A DNA stretch of 64,000 nt, taken from contig CAMJCT010000002.1 in the NCBI GenBank assembly GCA_946404215.1, positions 62,001 through 126,000 on the forward strand, written 5' to 3'. Under the pieces are notes generated by a model. That model was given only the letters and a program-made list of their open reading frames with translations, was not told the origin of the DNA and did not search any database. Position 1 is the stretch's first letter. Every line of letters begins with the position of its first letter. Below are positions 26,931 to 35,365 of the stretch, in pieces. The translations under genes and the position numbers were made by a program. This DNA comes from an uncultured Clostridium sp. (GTDB lineage Bacteria; Bacillota; Clostridia; TANB77; CAG-508).

Positions 26931-29639
26931 ATGAATAAATTTGTTTTAATTGATGGAAATAGTATAATGAATAGGGCTTTTTACGGTATAATGGGAAGTA
27001 AAATGCTTACAACAAAAGACGGAAAATATACAAATGCAGTATATGGTTTTTTAGCAATTTTATTTAAGTTGTTAGAAGATATAAACCCAGAATACATTGT
27101 TGTAGCATTTGATTTAAAAGCGCCTACAGCAAGACACAAGCTATATGAAGGATATAAAGCAACAAGAAAAGGAATGCCAAGTGAGCTTGCAGAGCAAATG
27201 CCAATAATAAAAGAAATCTTAAGAGCAATGAATATAGATATTGTAGAGATGGAAGGATATGAGGCAGATGATGTTTTGGGTACTTTATCTAGATATGGTG
27301 AGAAGCAAGGTTTGCAAGTTACTATACTTTCTGGAGATAGGGATACATTTCAGTTAGCAACAGATAATGTAACAATTAGAATACCACGTACTAAAGCTGG
27401 AAAAACTGAAACAGAAGAGTATAACAGAGAAAAAATTATAGAGACTTATGGGATAGAGCCTAAACAATTAATAGACGTAAAAGGATTGCAGGGAGATTCA
27501 TCAGACAATATCCCTGGAGTACCAGGAGTAGGGGAAAAAACAGCATTAAATCTAATAAAAAAATATGAGAGCATTGAAAAATTATATGAAAAATTGGAAA
27601 ATGGACAAGCAGACCTAAAAGGAAAGCAAAAAGAAAATATTGAAAACAATAAAGATTTAGCGTGCTTATCTAAAACACTGGGAACTATTAATTTGGAGGT
27701 TCCAATTTCAGATACTTTAGAAGATTTTAAAACAGAAGAGTGGGATAGAAAAAAAGTCCTAGAATTATTTAAGGAACTAAATTTTAACAGATACATTGAC
27801 CGCTTTTCTTTAAGAGAAGAAACAAAAAATGAAAAAGAAGAAATAAAGGATTTATATAAAAAAATTGAAAAATCAGACGAAGAATTAATGTGCATAATAA
27901 AAGAGCAAAAGCAAATGATATTTTGTATAAATACAAAGAAAGATGAAAACCCTGAAAAAATAATAAAAGAAAAAATAGTAGGGATTTCTATTTATAATCC
28001 TAAAAATAATGAGACATATTATATAAGAATCGAAGATGAAGGAGATATAAAAAAACTTAAGAGTATACTAGAAGATGAAAAAATAAAAAAAATAAGTATT
28101 AATCTTACGAATTCATATATATTATTAAAACAATTAGGAATTGAATTGAATGGAATGGAATATGATGTATCAATAGCTGCATATATTTTAAATCCAACAG
28201 ATAACAAATTCAAAATAGAGAAATTGATGGAGCAATATTTAGAAATAAATGTTGAAGAATATGTACAAGAAGAAAAAAATGAACAAATAAATTTATTTGA
28301 AAGTGTAGAAACAAGTATTAAAAACGAAAATGAAGTGGATAAGGAAAAGTATTGTTTATTTGCCTATGCTATATATAAATTGAAAGAAGTTACGCTAAGT
28401 AAACTAGAAGAGATAGGGACAATAGATTTATTTTATAATATAGATATGCCAACAGTAGAAGTATTATCAAATATGCAATGGAATGGTATGTATATAGATG
28501 AAAACGAGTTAAATAAATTTGGGAAGGAATTAACAGATAAGTTAGAGACATTAACGCAGATAATTTATGAAATGGCAGGAGAAAAATTTAATATAAATTC
28601 AACTAAACAATTGGGTGAAATATTATTTGAGAAAATGAAATTACCTGTAATAAAGAAAACAAAAAGTGGATATTCAACAGATGTTGATGTATTAGAAAAG
28701 CTAAAAAAAGAAGACCCAATAATAGAAAAAATATTAGAGTATAGACAGATAATGAAACTAAATTCTACATATGTAGAAGGATTAAAACCGTATATAAATC
28801 CAAAAACTAAAAGAATACATTCTTTTTTTCATCAGACAATTACAGCTACAGGAAGAATAAGCTCAACAGAACCAAATCTTCAAAATATACCTACAAGATT
28901 TGAGTTTGGAAAAAGAGTAAGAAAAGTATTTGAACCAGAAAATGGAAAGGTATATTTAGATGCGGATTATTCCCAAATAGAATTAAGAGTATTAGCACAT
29001 ATTTCTAATGATGAGCACATGATAGAAGCTTTTATAGAAGGACAAGATATTCATAAACAAGCGGCATCAAAAGTTTTTAAGACGCCAATAGACGAAGTGA
29101 CTAAAGAACAGAGAAGTAATGCAAAAGCGGTAAATTTTGGAATTGTATATGGAATAAGTGATTTTGGCTTGGGAGAACAATTAGGAATATCTAGAAAACA
29201 AGCAAAAAAATATATAGATGAATATTTAGAACAATATGTAGGAATAAAGAATTTTATGGAAGATATAACAAAAAGGGCAACAAATGATGGATATGTAGAA
29301 ACACTTTTCCATAGAAGAAGATATATTCCAGAGTTAAAATCAAACAATTATATGGTTAGACAATTTGGCTCTAGGGCAGCAATGAATACACCTATACAAG
29401 GAACAGCAGCAGATATAATGAAAATAGCTATGATTAATGTGTTAAAAGAGATAAAAAGCAGAGGACTTAAATCAAAAATAGTTTTGCAAGTACATGATGA
29501 AATGATGGTGGAAGCATTAGAAGAAGAAAAAGAAGAAGTTAAGCAAATAATGAAGAAATGTATGGAATCTGCAATAGAACTAAAAGTTCCATTAATAGCA
29601 GAAATATCAGAAGCCTCAAATTGGTACGATTGCAAATGA
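26931..29639 (+). CDS. polA: DNA polymerase I
   Basis: 902 residues: 5'-nuclease domain (1 to about 285; DGNSIMNRAFYG, EADDVLGTL, LQGDSSDNIPGVPG), a central 3'-5' exonuclease-like domain without the catalytic D-x-E (it reads MIFCINTKKDENP), and the polymerase domain (motif A DADYSQIELR, motif B RSNAKAVNFGIVYG, motif C VHDEMMVEA). It is therefore predicted to lack proofreading, as in Bacillus Pol I. Works in Okazaki-fragment maturation and repair. RBS AAAGGAG. Confidence 0.97.
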   Translation: MNKFVLIDGNSIMNRAFYGIMGSKMLTTKDGKYTNAVYGFLAILFKLLEDINPEYIVVAFDLKAPTARHKLYEGYKATRKGMPSELAEQMPIIKEILRAMNIDIVEMEGYEADDVLGTLSRYGEKQGLQVTILSGDRDTFQLATDNVTIRIPRTKAGKTETEEYNREKIIETYGIEPKQLIDVKGLQGDSSDNIPGVPGVGEKTALNLIKKYESIEKLYEKLENGQADLKGKQKENIENNKDLACLSKTLGTINLEVPISDTLEDFKTEEWDRKKVLELFKELNFNRYIDRFSLREETKNEKEEIKDLYKKIEKSDEELMCIIKEQKQMIFCINTKKDENPEKIIKEKIVGISIYNPKNNETYYIRIEDEGDIKKLKSILEDEKIKKISINLTNSYILLKQLGIELNGMEYDVSIAAYILNPTDNKFKIEKLMEQYLEINVEEYVQEEKNEQINLFESVETSIKNENEVDKEKYCLFAYAIYKLKEVTLSKLEEIGTIDLFYNIDMPTVEVLSNMQWNGMYIDENELNKFGKELTDKLETLTQIIYEMAGEKFNINSTKQLGEILFEKMKLPVIKKTKSGYSTDVDVLEKLKKEDPIIEKILEYRQIMKLNSTYVEGLKPYINPKTKRIHSFFHQTITATGRISSTEPNLQNIPTRFEFGKRVRKVFEPENGKVYLDADYSQIELRVLAHISNDEHMIEAFIEGQDIHKQAASKVFKTPIDEVTKEQRSNAKAVNFGIVYGISDFGLGEQLGISRKQAKKYIDEYLEQYVGIKNFMEDITKRATNDGYVETLFHRRRYIPELKSNNYMVRQFGSRAAMNTPIQGTAADIMKIAMINVLKEIKSRGLKSKIVLQVHDEMMVEALEEEKEEVKQIMKKCMESAIELKVPLIAEISEASNWYDCK

Positions 29640-29640
29640 T

Positions 29641-29777
29641 TGCCAAGGGGACGGTGCTTATGGCATTTTTTTGCCACGGGGACAGTCCTTGATTTTGTAT
29701 AAGATAGTATAAAAAACATATACACACAAGGACTGTCCCCATGGCAAAAAAATGCCATAAGCACCGTCCCCTTGGCA
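29641..29777. repeat. Long REP-like palindrome, family A
   Basis: Two 51-bp arms (29641-29691, 29727-29777) with a single mismatch enclose a 35-nt loop. The arms contain two stacked units, TGCCAAGGGGACGG and TTGCCACGGGGACAG. Lies between polA and the transglycosylase gene and ends just before that gene's ribosome site. Confidence 0.9.
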
Positions 29778-29798
29778 AAAGCAAGAAAGGAGAATAAA

Positions 29799-30362
29799 TT
29801 GAAGAACAAAAAGATTACAATAACGGTTTTTATAGCAATATCTATAGTATTTGTTTTTCTTTTTGTATTTAAAACTAATATACTAAAGATTATATATGAA
29901 AAAAAATATGAAGAAATTATTTATAAATATTCAGAAGAATATAATGTCGATGAAAACGTTATTTTTGCGCTTGTTAAAGCAGAGAGTAATTTTGACCCTA
30001 ATGCTGTATCAAACAAAAACGCAATAGGGCTAATGCAATTAATGGAACAAACGGCTAGTGATATTGCGAGAAAGAATCATATAGATATCAATTATAATAA
30101 TATAAAAGAAGAGTTAACTGATGTTAATAAAAATGTTAATATAGGAACTAAATATTTGTCAATATTATTGGAAAGATATAAAAATATCGAATTGGCTCTT
30201 GCAGCTTATAATGCAGGAATTGGAACTGTTGATAATTGGATAGAAAATGGAATAATAAAAGAAGATGGTTCTGATATAGAAAATATTCCATATAAGGAAA
30301 CAAATAATTATGTTAGAAGAATATTAAGAGATTATAAAATTTACCAAGAGTTATATAAATAG
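29799..30362 (+). CDS. Lytic transglycosylase (SLT domain), membrane-anchored
   Basis: About 187 residues from TTG 29799, chosen because GAAAGGAG lies 6 nt upstream; an in-frame ATG further upstream lies inside the REP palindrome. N-terminal helix (ITITVFIAISIVFVFLFVF) anchors the protein. The SLT domain has the catalytic Glu in VKAESNFDPNAVSNKNAIGLMQL (motif ES...GLMQ) and LAAYNAGIGTVDNW. It cleaves peptidoglycan glycan strands to 1,6-anhydro-muropeptides outside the membrane. Confidence 0.88.
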   Translation: MKNKKITITVFIAISIVFVFLFVFKTNILKIIYEKKYEEIIYKYSEEYNVDENVIFALVKAESNFDPNAVSNKNAIGLMQLMEQTASDIARKNHIDINYNNIKEELTDVNKNVNIGTKYLSILLERYKNIELALAAYNAGIGTVDNWIENGIIKEDGSDIENIPYKETNNYVRRILRDYKIYQELYK

Positions 30363-30443
30363 CTAGACAAATTACAAAAAATGAAATAAAATAATATATA
30401 TTAAAGAACATAGATTACTAATAAAATAAGAGGAGAATACCAA

Positions 30444-31673
30444 ATGGTGATAGAACAATTAATTTTTACGGTAATTGCATTTGCTATATTTGTATATATG
30501 TTTTTTAGAATGATAAAACATAATGATACCACATATGTTATAGTTTTAGTAATAGAAGCAATAGGGATAGCACTAAATTTTGTAGAAGTACTGTTTGGAG
30601 TCAAGTTGAATGTTTTGCTTGTCATTTTAAAATACATTTTAGCAATTATATTGCCAATAGCAATAATAATATTAGAAAAAAATGGAGCTGGATTATTTGA
30701 AATTATAAAATTACAAAAAGTTAAGTTTTTCTTGTTTATTGGAGATAATAAAAAGGCAAAAGAACAATTATTGGATATATTAGATAAAAACAACAATAGC
30801 TACAAAGCACATAAAATACTTGCAGATTTATATGAAAATGAAGGTGGCATGAGAAAAGCAATAGATGAATATGTACAAGCTATTGATTTAAATAAAAAAG
30901 ATTATGAATCTTACTACAAAGTAGCGGAATTGCTAAATAATCTAGGAAAAAAAGATGAGGCTTCAGAAATGTTGTTTAATTTATTAAATAAGAAGCCAGA
31001 AACTATTAAGGCAACTGAGCTTTTAGGAAATATTTTAATAGAAAAGGAAATGTATAAAGAAGCTGTAAACATTTATCAAGATGCATTAAGATTTAATCCT
31101 ACAAGCTATGAATTAAATTATAGCTTAGGTATAGCCTACACTATGTTAAATGATTTTCAGAATGCTAAAATTTGTTATGAAAAAGCAGCTGAAATTAATT
31201 CGCTTTTATATAATGCTAAATATTCTTTAGCAGAAATAGCTTTAATATATAAAGATCTTGAAGAAGCAGAAAAGAGATTTTTGGAATCCATTGAACAAGA
31301 AGAATTATCTGCTGATGCTTATTATGAACTTGCAAAAATTTATTTAATAAAAGGAGATAAGGACACTGCTATAAAGTATATCAATACTGCAATTGATAGT
31401 AATGCTAAAAAGATTGTTGAAAAAGTAAAAAAAGAACCAATATTTATACCAATAATAGCAAAAACATCTATTCCATTTAATTTAGAGGAAGAAAAAGAAA
31501 TTAAAGATGAAATGAGGTTAAAAGAAAAAGAGATAAAAGTAAAAGAACATTTAGAAAAGATGAGTGAGATTACAAGAAATTTAAGTTATAATGATATTAA
31601 TTTATTAAAAAGCAATAAGAAAAGAAAAAAAGAGCCTTTGAAGGGAGATATTCAAAAAGAAATACAAGAATAG
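30444..31673 (+). CDS. Membrane-anchored TPR-repeat protein
   Basis: 409 residues: about three N-terminal membrane helices (1-85), then seven or so TPR units between about 105 and 330 (e.g. RKAIDEYVQAIDLNKKD, KEAVNIYQDALRFNPTS, QNAKICYEKAAEIN), ending in a highly charged Lys/Glu tail. It is probably a scaffold for a membrane complex; no enzymatic motif is seen. Partner unknown. RBS AAGAGGAGA. Confidence 0.8.
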   Translation: MVIEQLIFTVIAFAIFVYMFFRMIKHNDTTYVIVLVIEAIGIALNFVEVLFGVKLNVLLVILKYILAIILPIAIIILEKNGAGLFEIIKLQKVKFFLFIGDNKKAKEQLLDILDKNNNSYKAHKILADLYENEGGMRKAIDEYVQAIDLNKKDYESYYKVAELLNNLGKKDEASEMLFNLLNKKPETIKATELLGNILIEKEMYKEAVNIYQDALRFNPTSYELNYSLGIAYTMLNDFQNAKICYEKAAEINSLLYNAKYSLAEIALIYKDLEEAEKRFLESIEQEELSADAYYELAKIYLIKGDKDTAIKYINTAIDSNAKKIVEKVKKEPIFIPIIAKTSIPFNLEEEKEIKDEMRLKEKEIKVKEHLEKMSEITRNLSYNDINLLKSNKKRKKEPLKGDIQKEIQE

Positions 31674-31780
31674 TGTTAATCTACATATTTGATATGTAAA
31701 TTAACTTAAGCTTATAGATAGTTTTATAACTCATAAAATTTTAAAACACTAATATAATTGGAAATAAAAGGGGGAATTTT

Positions 31781-32662
31781 ATGAGTAAAAATTTTGCAAT
31801 AATTGGTGGAGATTTAAGAATTGTAAAATTGTCTAGGATGTTGGCTGAAGATGGAAATATGATAAGAACTTTTGGAATAGAAAATGCAGAAGAATTAAGG
31901 CAAAGTAAAAATATAATATTGATGGATAGCATAGATAAAGCTACTGAGAAAGCCGATATAGTAATAGCACCAGTACCGTTTTCAAAAAATGGTACTGAAA
32001 TAAACACGCCATTTAGTAACAAAAAAATATTAATAGAGGAACTTATAAATAAGATACAATCTAAAATACTTATAGCTGGAAGCATAAAAAAAGATATATA
32101 TAATAAGGCAAATGAAAAGAATATTAAAATATTTGATATTATGGAAATGGAAGAGGTAGCAATATTAAATGCAATTTCCACAGCAGAAGGGGCAATAGAA
32201 ATTGCAATAGCCAACACTCAGAAAACATTGCATGGAAGTGATGTTTTAATACTAGGGTTTGGAAGAATAGGTAAAATACTTGCAAAAAAATTAAAGGCTT
32301 TTTCTTCTAATGTTACTTGTGCGGCTAGAAAAAATATAGATTTTGCTTGGATTAAAGCACTTGGGTATACGCCTACAAATATCAATGAATTAGGAGAAAA
32401 TTTAGGTCAATATGATCTAATAATAAATACAGTTCCAGTGTTAATATTGAATAGAAAAAGATTGCAAAATATAAGAAGAGATTGCTTAATAATAGATTTA
32501 GCATCATGTCCGGGAGGAATAGATTTTAAAGAAGCAGAGAAAAAATCAATAAAGTGCATTTGGGCATTAGCATTACCTGGAAAAGTTGCACCAATTTCGT
32601 CGGCAGAAATTTTAAAAGAAAATATTTATAGTATTATAGAAAGGAATAATTTATGGAAATAA
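31781..32662 (+). CDS. dpaA: Dipicolinate synthase subunit A
   Basis: 293 residues: N-terminal IIGGDLRIVKLSRMLAEDG and the Rossmann motif LGFGRIGKILAKKLKAF at mid-protein, with AAISTAEGAIEIA-type (here NAISTAEGAIEIA) and LASCPGGIDF, all typical of SpoVFA/DpaA. It makes dipicolinic acid from dihydrodipicolinate in the mother cell during sporulation. The usual partner dpaB does not follow; uppP overlaps its 3' end instead. RBS AAGGGGGAA. Confidence 0.88.
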   Translation: MSKNFAIIGGDLRIVKLSRMLAEDGNMIRTFGIENAEELRQSKNIILMDSIDKATEKADIVIAPVPFSKNGTEINTPFSNKKILIEELINKIQSKILIAGSIKKDIYNKANEKNIKIFDIMEMEEVAILNAISTAEGAIEIAIANTQKTLHGSDVLILGFGRIGKILAKKLKAFSSNVTCAARKNIDFAWIKALGYTPTNINELGENLGQYDLIINTVPVLILNRKRLQNIRRDCLIIDLASCPGGIDFKEAEKKSIKCIWALALPGKVAPISSAEILKENIYSIIERNNLWK

Positions 32663-33516
32663 TAAAATCGATTATATTTGGAATTGTAGAAGGAATAACA
32701 GAATGGCTACCAATTAGTAGTACAGGGCATTTAATACTTGTAGAACAGTTTTTAAAATTTAAGAATGTATCACCAGAATTCTGGGAGATGTTTCAAGTAG
32801 TTATTCAGTTGGGAGCCATCTTAGCTGTTGTGTTATTATATTTTAAAAATATATGGCCAATAACTACTAAAAAAGAAAAAGCAATAAAGCAAAAAGGTAT
32901 ACTTTCATTTTTTGATAAGGATATTATGAGTTTATGGGGGAAAATTCTAGTTGCATGTATACCAGCTGCAATAATAGGACTTGTATTTGATGATGTATTT
33001 GAAGCGCTGTTCTATAACCCTATATGTATAGCAATAGCTTTAATTACATTTGGTATAGCTTTTATAATTGTAGAAAATAGAAATAGTAAAAAAAGTAAAC
33101 ATGGTAAAGAGAAAAAACAAAAAGAAGCCACCAAAGAAATTACATATAAAGATGCTTTAATAATAGGATTCTTTCAACTATTGGCTGCTATATTCCCGGG
33201 AACATCACGTTCAGGGTCAACAATAATAGGAAGTTTACTAATAGGCTTATCTAGACCTAATGCAGCAGAATTTACTTTTTATCTTGCAATTCCAACAATG
33301 TTTGGAGCTAGTTTACTAAAGCTTGTTAAATTTGGATTTGCATTTACTGGAGCAGAACTTGCAATTTTATTGGTAGGAATGCTTGTATCTTTTGTAGTTT
33401 CAATGTTTGTCATTAAATTTTTGATGAATTATATTAAAAAACACAATTTCAAAATATTTGGATATTATAGAATTATACTTGGAATTATAGTACTTTTATA
33501 CTTTTTACAAAAATAG
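32653..33516 (+). CDS. uppP: Undecaprenyl-diphosphatase
   Basis: 287 residues, BacA/UppP polytopic phosphatase: EGITEWLPISSTGHLIL near the N-terminus and the second signature FPGTSRSGSTI. It recycles undecaprenyl-PP to the monophosphate, acting together with the product of uppS. The start lies 10 nt inside the dpaA end (ribosome site AGAAAGGA in dpaA), so it is translationally coupled. A charged loop (KKSKHGKEKKQKEATKE) is slightly long for the family. Confidence 0.94.
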   Translation: MEIIKSIIFGIVEGITEWLPISSTGHLILVEQFLKFKNVSPEFWEMFQVVIQLGAILAVVLLYFKNIWPITTKKEKAIKQKGILSFFDKDIMSLWGKILVACIPAAIIGLVFDDVFEALFYNPICIAIALITFGIAFIIVENRNSKKSKHGKEKKQKEATKEITYKDALIIGFFQLLAAIFPGTSRSGSTIIGSLLIGLSRPNAAEFTFYLAIPTMFGASLLKLVKFGFAFTGAELAILLVGMLVSFVVSMFVIKFLMNYIKKHNFKIFGYYRIILGIIVLLYFLQK

Positions 33517-33560
33517 AAAAATTAGGATAAAATATATATTAGAGTCATACAAGGTGTATT

Positions 33561-34766
33561 ATGGAAGTTGTAAATTTTGAAGGATTAGGTTTAAGCTTTA
33601 ATATAAATAATGTATTAATCAATATAAATGGTTTTAAAATATACTGGTATGCAGTATTTATTGTTGTGGGAATAATATTATCTATTATTTTATGTAAAAA
33701 AGATGATGGAAAATACAATATAAGGTTTGACGATATATTAACATTAATTATTTTTTTAATACCAATTTCAATAATAAGTGCAAGAATTTATTATGTAATA
33801 TTTAAGCTAGATTCTTATATTCAAAATCCAATAGAGATTTTGAATATAAGAAATGGAGGACTTGCAATATATGGCGGGATAATAGGGGCTATTATTACAA
33901 TAATAGTGTTTTGCAAAAAGAAAAAAATTAAAGTATTAGATATGTTGGATTTTTTTGCACCATATTTAGCATTGAGTCAAAGCATTGGAAGATGGGGAAA
34001 TTTTTTTAATATAGAGGCTTATGGAACTGAAACAAATAATATATTAAGAATGGGAATAATTGAGAACGGTAAGTACATACAAGTTCATCCAACTTTTTTA
34101 TATGAATCAATATGTACATTTATAATATTTATAATTCTTTATTTAAAGAGAAATAAAAGAGAATATTCAGGACAATTAACTTATATATATTTTGCCTTGT
34201 ATGGGCTGTCAAGAGCATTAATAGAAGGCTTTAGAACAGACAGTTTAATGTTGGGAGGTTTAAGGGTTTCTCAGATTGTATCAATTGTTTTAAGTATAAT
34301 ATTTATTACTATTTTAATATTTAAAAAGCTAAAAAAAGTGAAAATAAAATATTTTATAGTTGGATTTACAATTATTATTATAGATCAATTATCAAAGTTT
34401 TTAATTATAGATAAAACTATTATAGTTATACCAAATTTATTAAAATTTACTTATACACAAAATAAGGGAGCAGCTTTTGGTATTGGTAAAGGATATATTG
34501 TACTATTAGCAAGTATAATAATTATTTTGGGATTAATTATTATTATGGTGAAAAAAAGAAAAAAAATAACTAATTATATTCCATATGTTCTAATTATATC
34601 TGGAAGTATAGGAAATTTAATAGACAGAATATTTAGGGGATATGTTGTAGATTTTATAGATGTAAATGTATTTAATTTCCCTATTTTTAATATTGCTGAT
34701 ATATCTATTGTAATTGGATTAGCATTTTTATTATTAAGTGCTTGTATGCACTTAAAAAAGATATGA
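33561..34766 (+). CDS. Fused prolipoprotein diacylglyceryl transferase - signal peptidase II (Lgt-LspA)
   Basis: 401 residues in one uninterrupted frame. Residues 1-255 are Lgt: GGLAIYGGIIGA (about 99-110), the signature SIGRWGNFFNIEAYG (R144) and GLSRALIEGFRTD (R225). Residues 262-401 are LspA: IDQLSKFLI, TQNKGAAFGI, then the catalytic aspartates D355 in GNLIDR and D380 in FNIAD. Both sets of active-site motifs are intact, joined by a short Lys-rich cytoplasmic linker (FKKLKKVKIK). The protein would lipidate the lipobox Cys and then remove the signal peptide, the first two steps of lipoprotein maturation. A lipoprotein gene follows directly. Confidence 0.92.
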   Translation: MEVVNFEGLGLSFNINNVLININGFKIYWYAVFIVVGIILSIILCKKDDGKYNIRFDDILTLIIFLIPISIISARIYYVIFKLDSYIQNPIEILNIRNGGLAIYGGIIGAIITIIVFCKKKKIKVLDMLDFFAPYLALSQSIGRWGNFFNIEAYGTETNNILRMGIIENGKYIQVHPTFLYESICTFIIFIILYLKRNKREYSGQLTYIYFALYGLSRALIEGFRTDSLMLGGLRVSQIVSIVLSIIFITILIFKKLKKVKIKYFIVGFTIIIIDQLSKFLIIDKTIIVIPNLLKFTYTQNKGAAFGIGKGYIVLLASIIIILGLIIIMVKKRKKITNYIPYVLIISGSIGNLIDRIFRGYVVDFIDVNVFNFPIFNIADISIVIGLAFLLLSACMHLKKI

Positions 34767-34852
34767 CAAATCACTGGATAAGGACATTAAAATAACGACA
34801 GGCTGAGCAGTAACTATTTAAATAAAATTTTATAAAAGAAGAGTAAAAAAGG

Positions 34853-34881
34853 ATGACAAATATATTTTTTTGTGATATATT
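34853..34881 (+). promoter_or_regulatory. Promoter of the lipoprotein gene
   Basis: ATGACA (34853-34858), 17-nt spacer, TATATT (34876-34881). Confidence 0.6.
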
Positions 34882-34913
34882 AGCTTTGTAAAATTTAAAA
34901 GGGGGTTAAAGTT

Positions 34914-35249
34914 ATGAAAAAAACAATTTTAAGCATTGTAATATCATTAATTTTAATTGCAACAGCTTTTATTCTTACAGGATGTGGAGAAAAGCAAGAA
35001 GAATCAAAAGGAGGAGTTACTGGACAATGGGCATATACATCATATGTATACACATTTAACGCAGATAAGACAGGAACTTATGATGTGTCTGGTAAAGAGA
35101 TGAAATTTACTTATGAAGATGATGGTGAAAAATTATCAATTTTATATGAAGGAAATACATCACCAACTGTTTTAAAATACAGAATTGACGGGGACAAATT
35201 GATTATTACAGATAGCTTTGGATCAGATGTTGAATATACTAAAAAATAA
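34914..35249 (+). CDS. Small lipoprotein of unknown function
   Basis: 111 residues: signal peptide with lipobox LTGC (Cys24), an acidic linker (GEKQEESKGG), then a short beta-rich domain (GQWAYTSYVYTFNADKTGTYD, FTYEDDGEKLSI, YRIDGDKLIITD) that resembles the lipocalin-like domains of small clostridial lipoproteins. It would be anchored outside the membrane. Substrate for the Lgt-LspA fusion encoded just upstream. RBS AAAGGGGG; followed by a strong terminator. Confidence 0.8.
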   Translation: MKKTILSIVISLILIATAFILTGCGEKQEESKGGVTGQWAYTSYVYTFNADKTGTYDVSGKEMKFTYEDDGEKLSILYEGNTSPTVLKYRIDGDKLIITDSFGSDVEYTKK

Positions 35250-35266
35250 TTAGTTTAATATTATTT

Positions 35267-35297
35267 AAGCATTTATCTAAGAGATAAATGCTTTTTT
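35267..35297 (+). terminator. Terminator after the lipoprotein gene
   Basis: AAGCATTTATCT-AAG-AGATAAATGCTT followed by TTTTTT. Confidence 0.9.
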
Positions 35298-35365
35298 ATA
35301 CAATATGAAAGCAATCCGTTCCTGTTGTATAATATGAAAAGATTGTAAGAATGAAAGGAATAAAG

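Noticed and set aside
29348..29809. Minus-strand open frames across polA and its REP palindrome
   Set aside because: They are shadows of polA and of the palindrome, with no ribosome site or protein-like composition.
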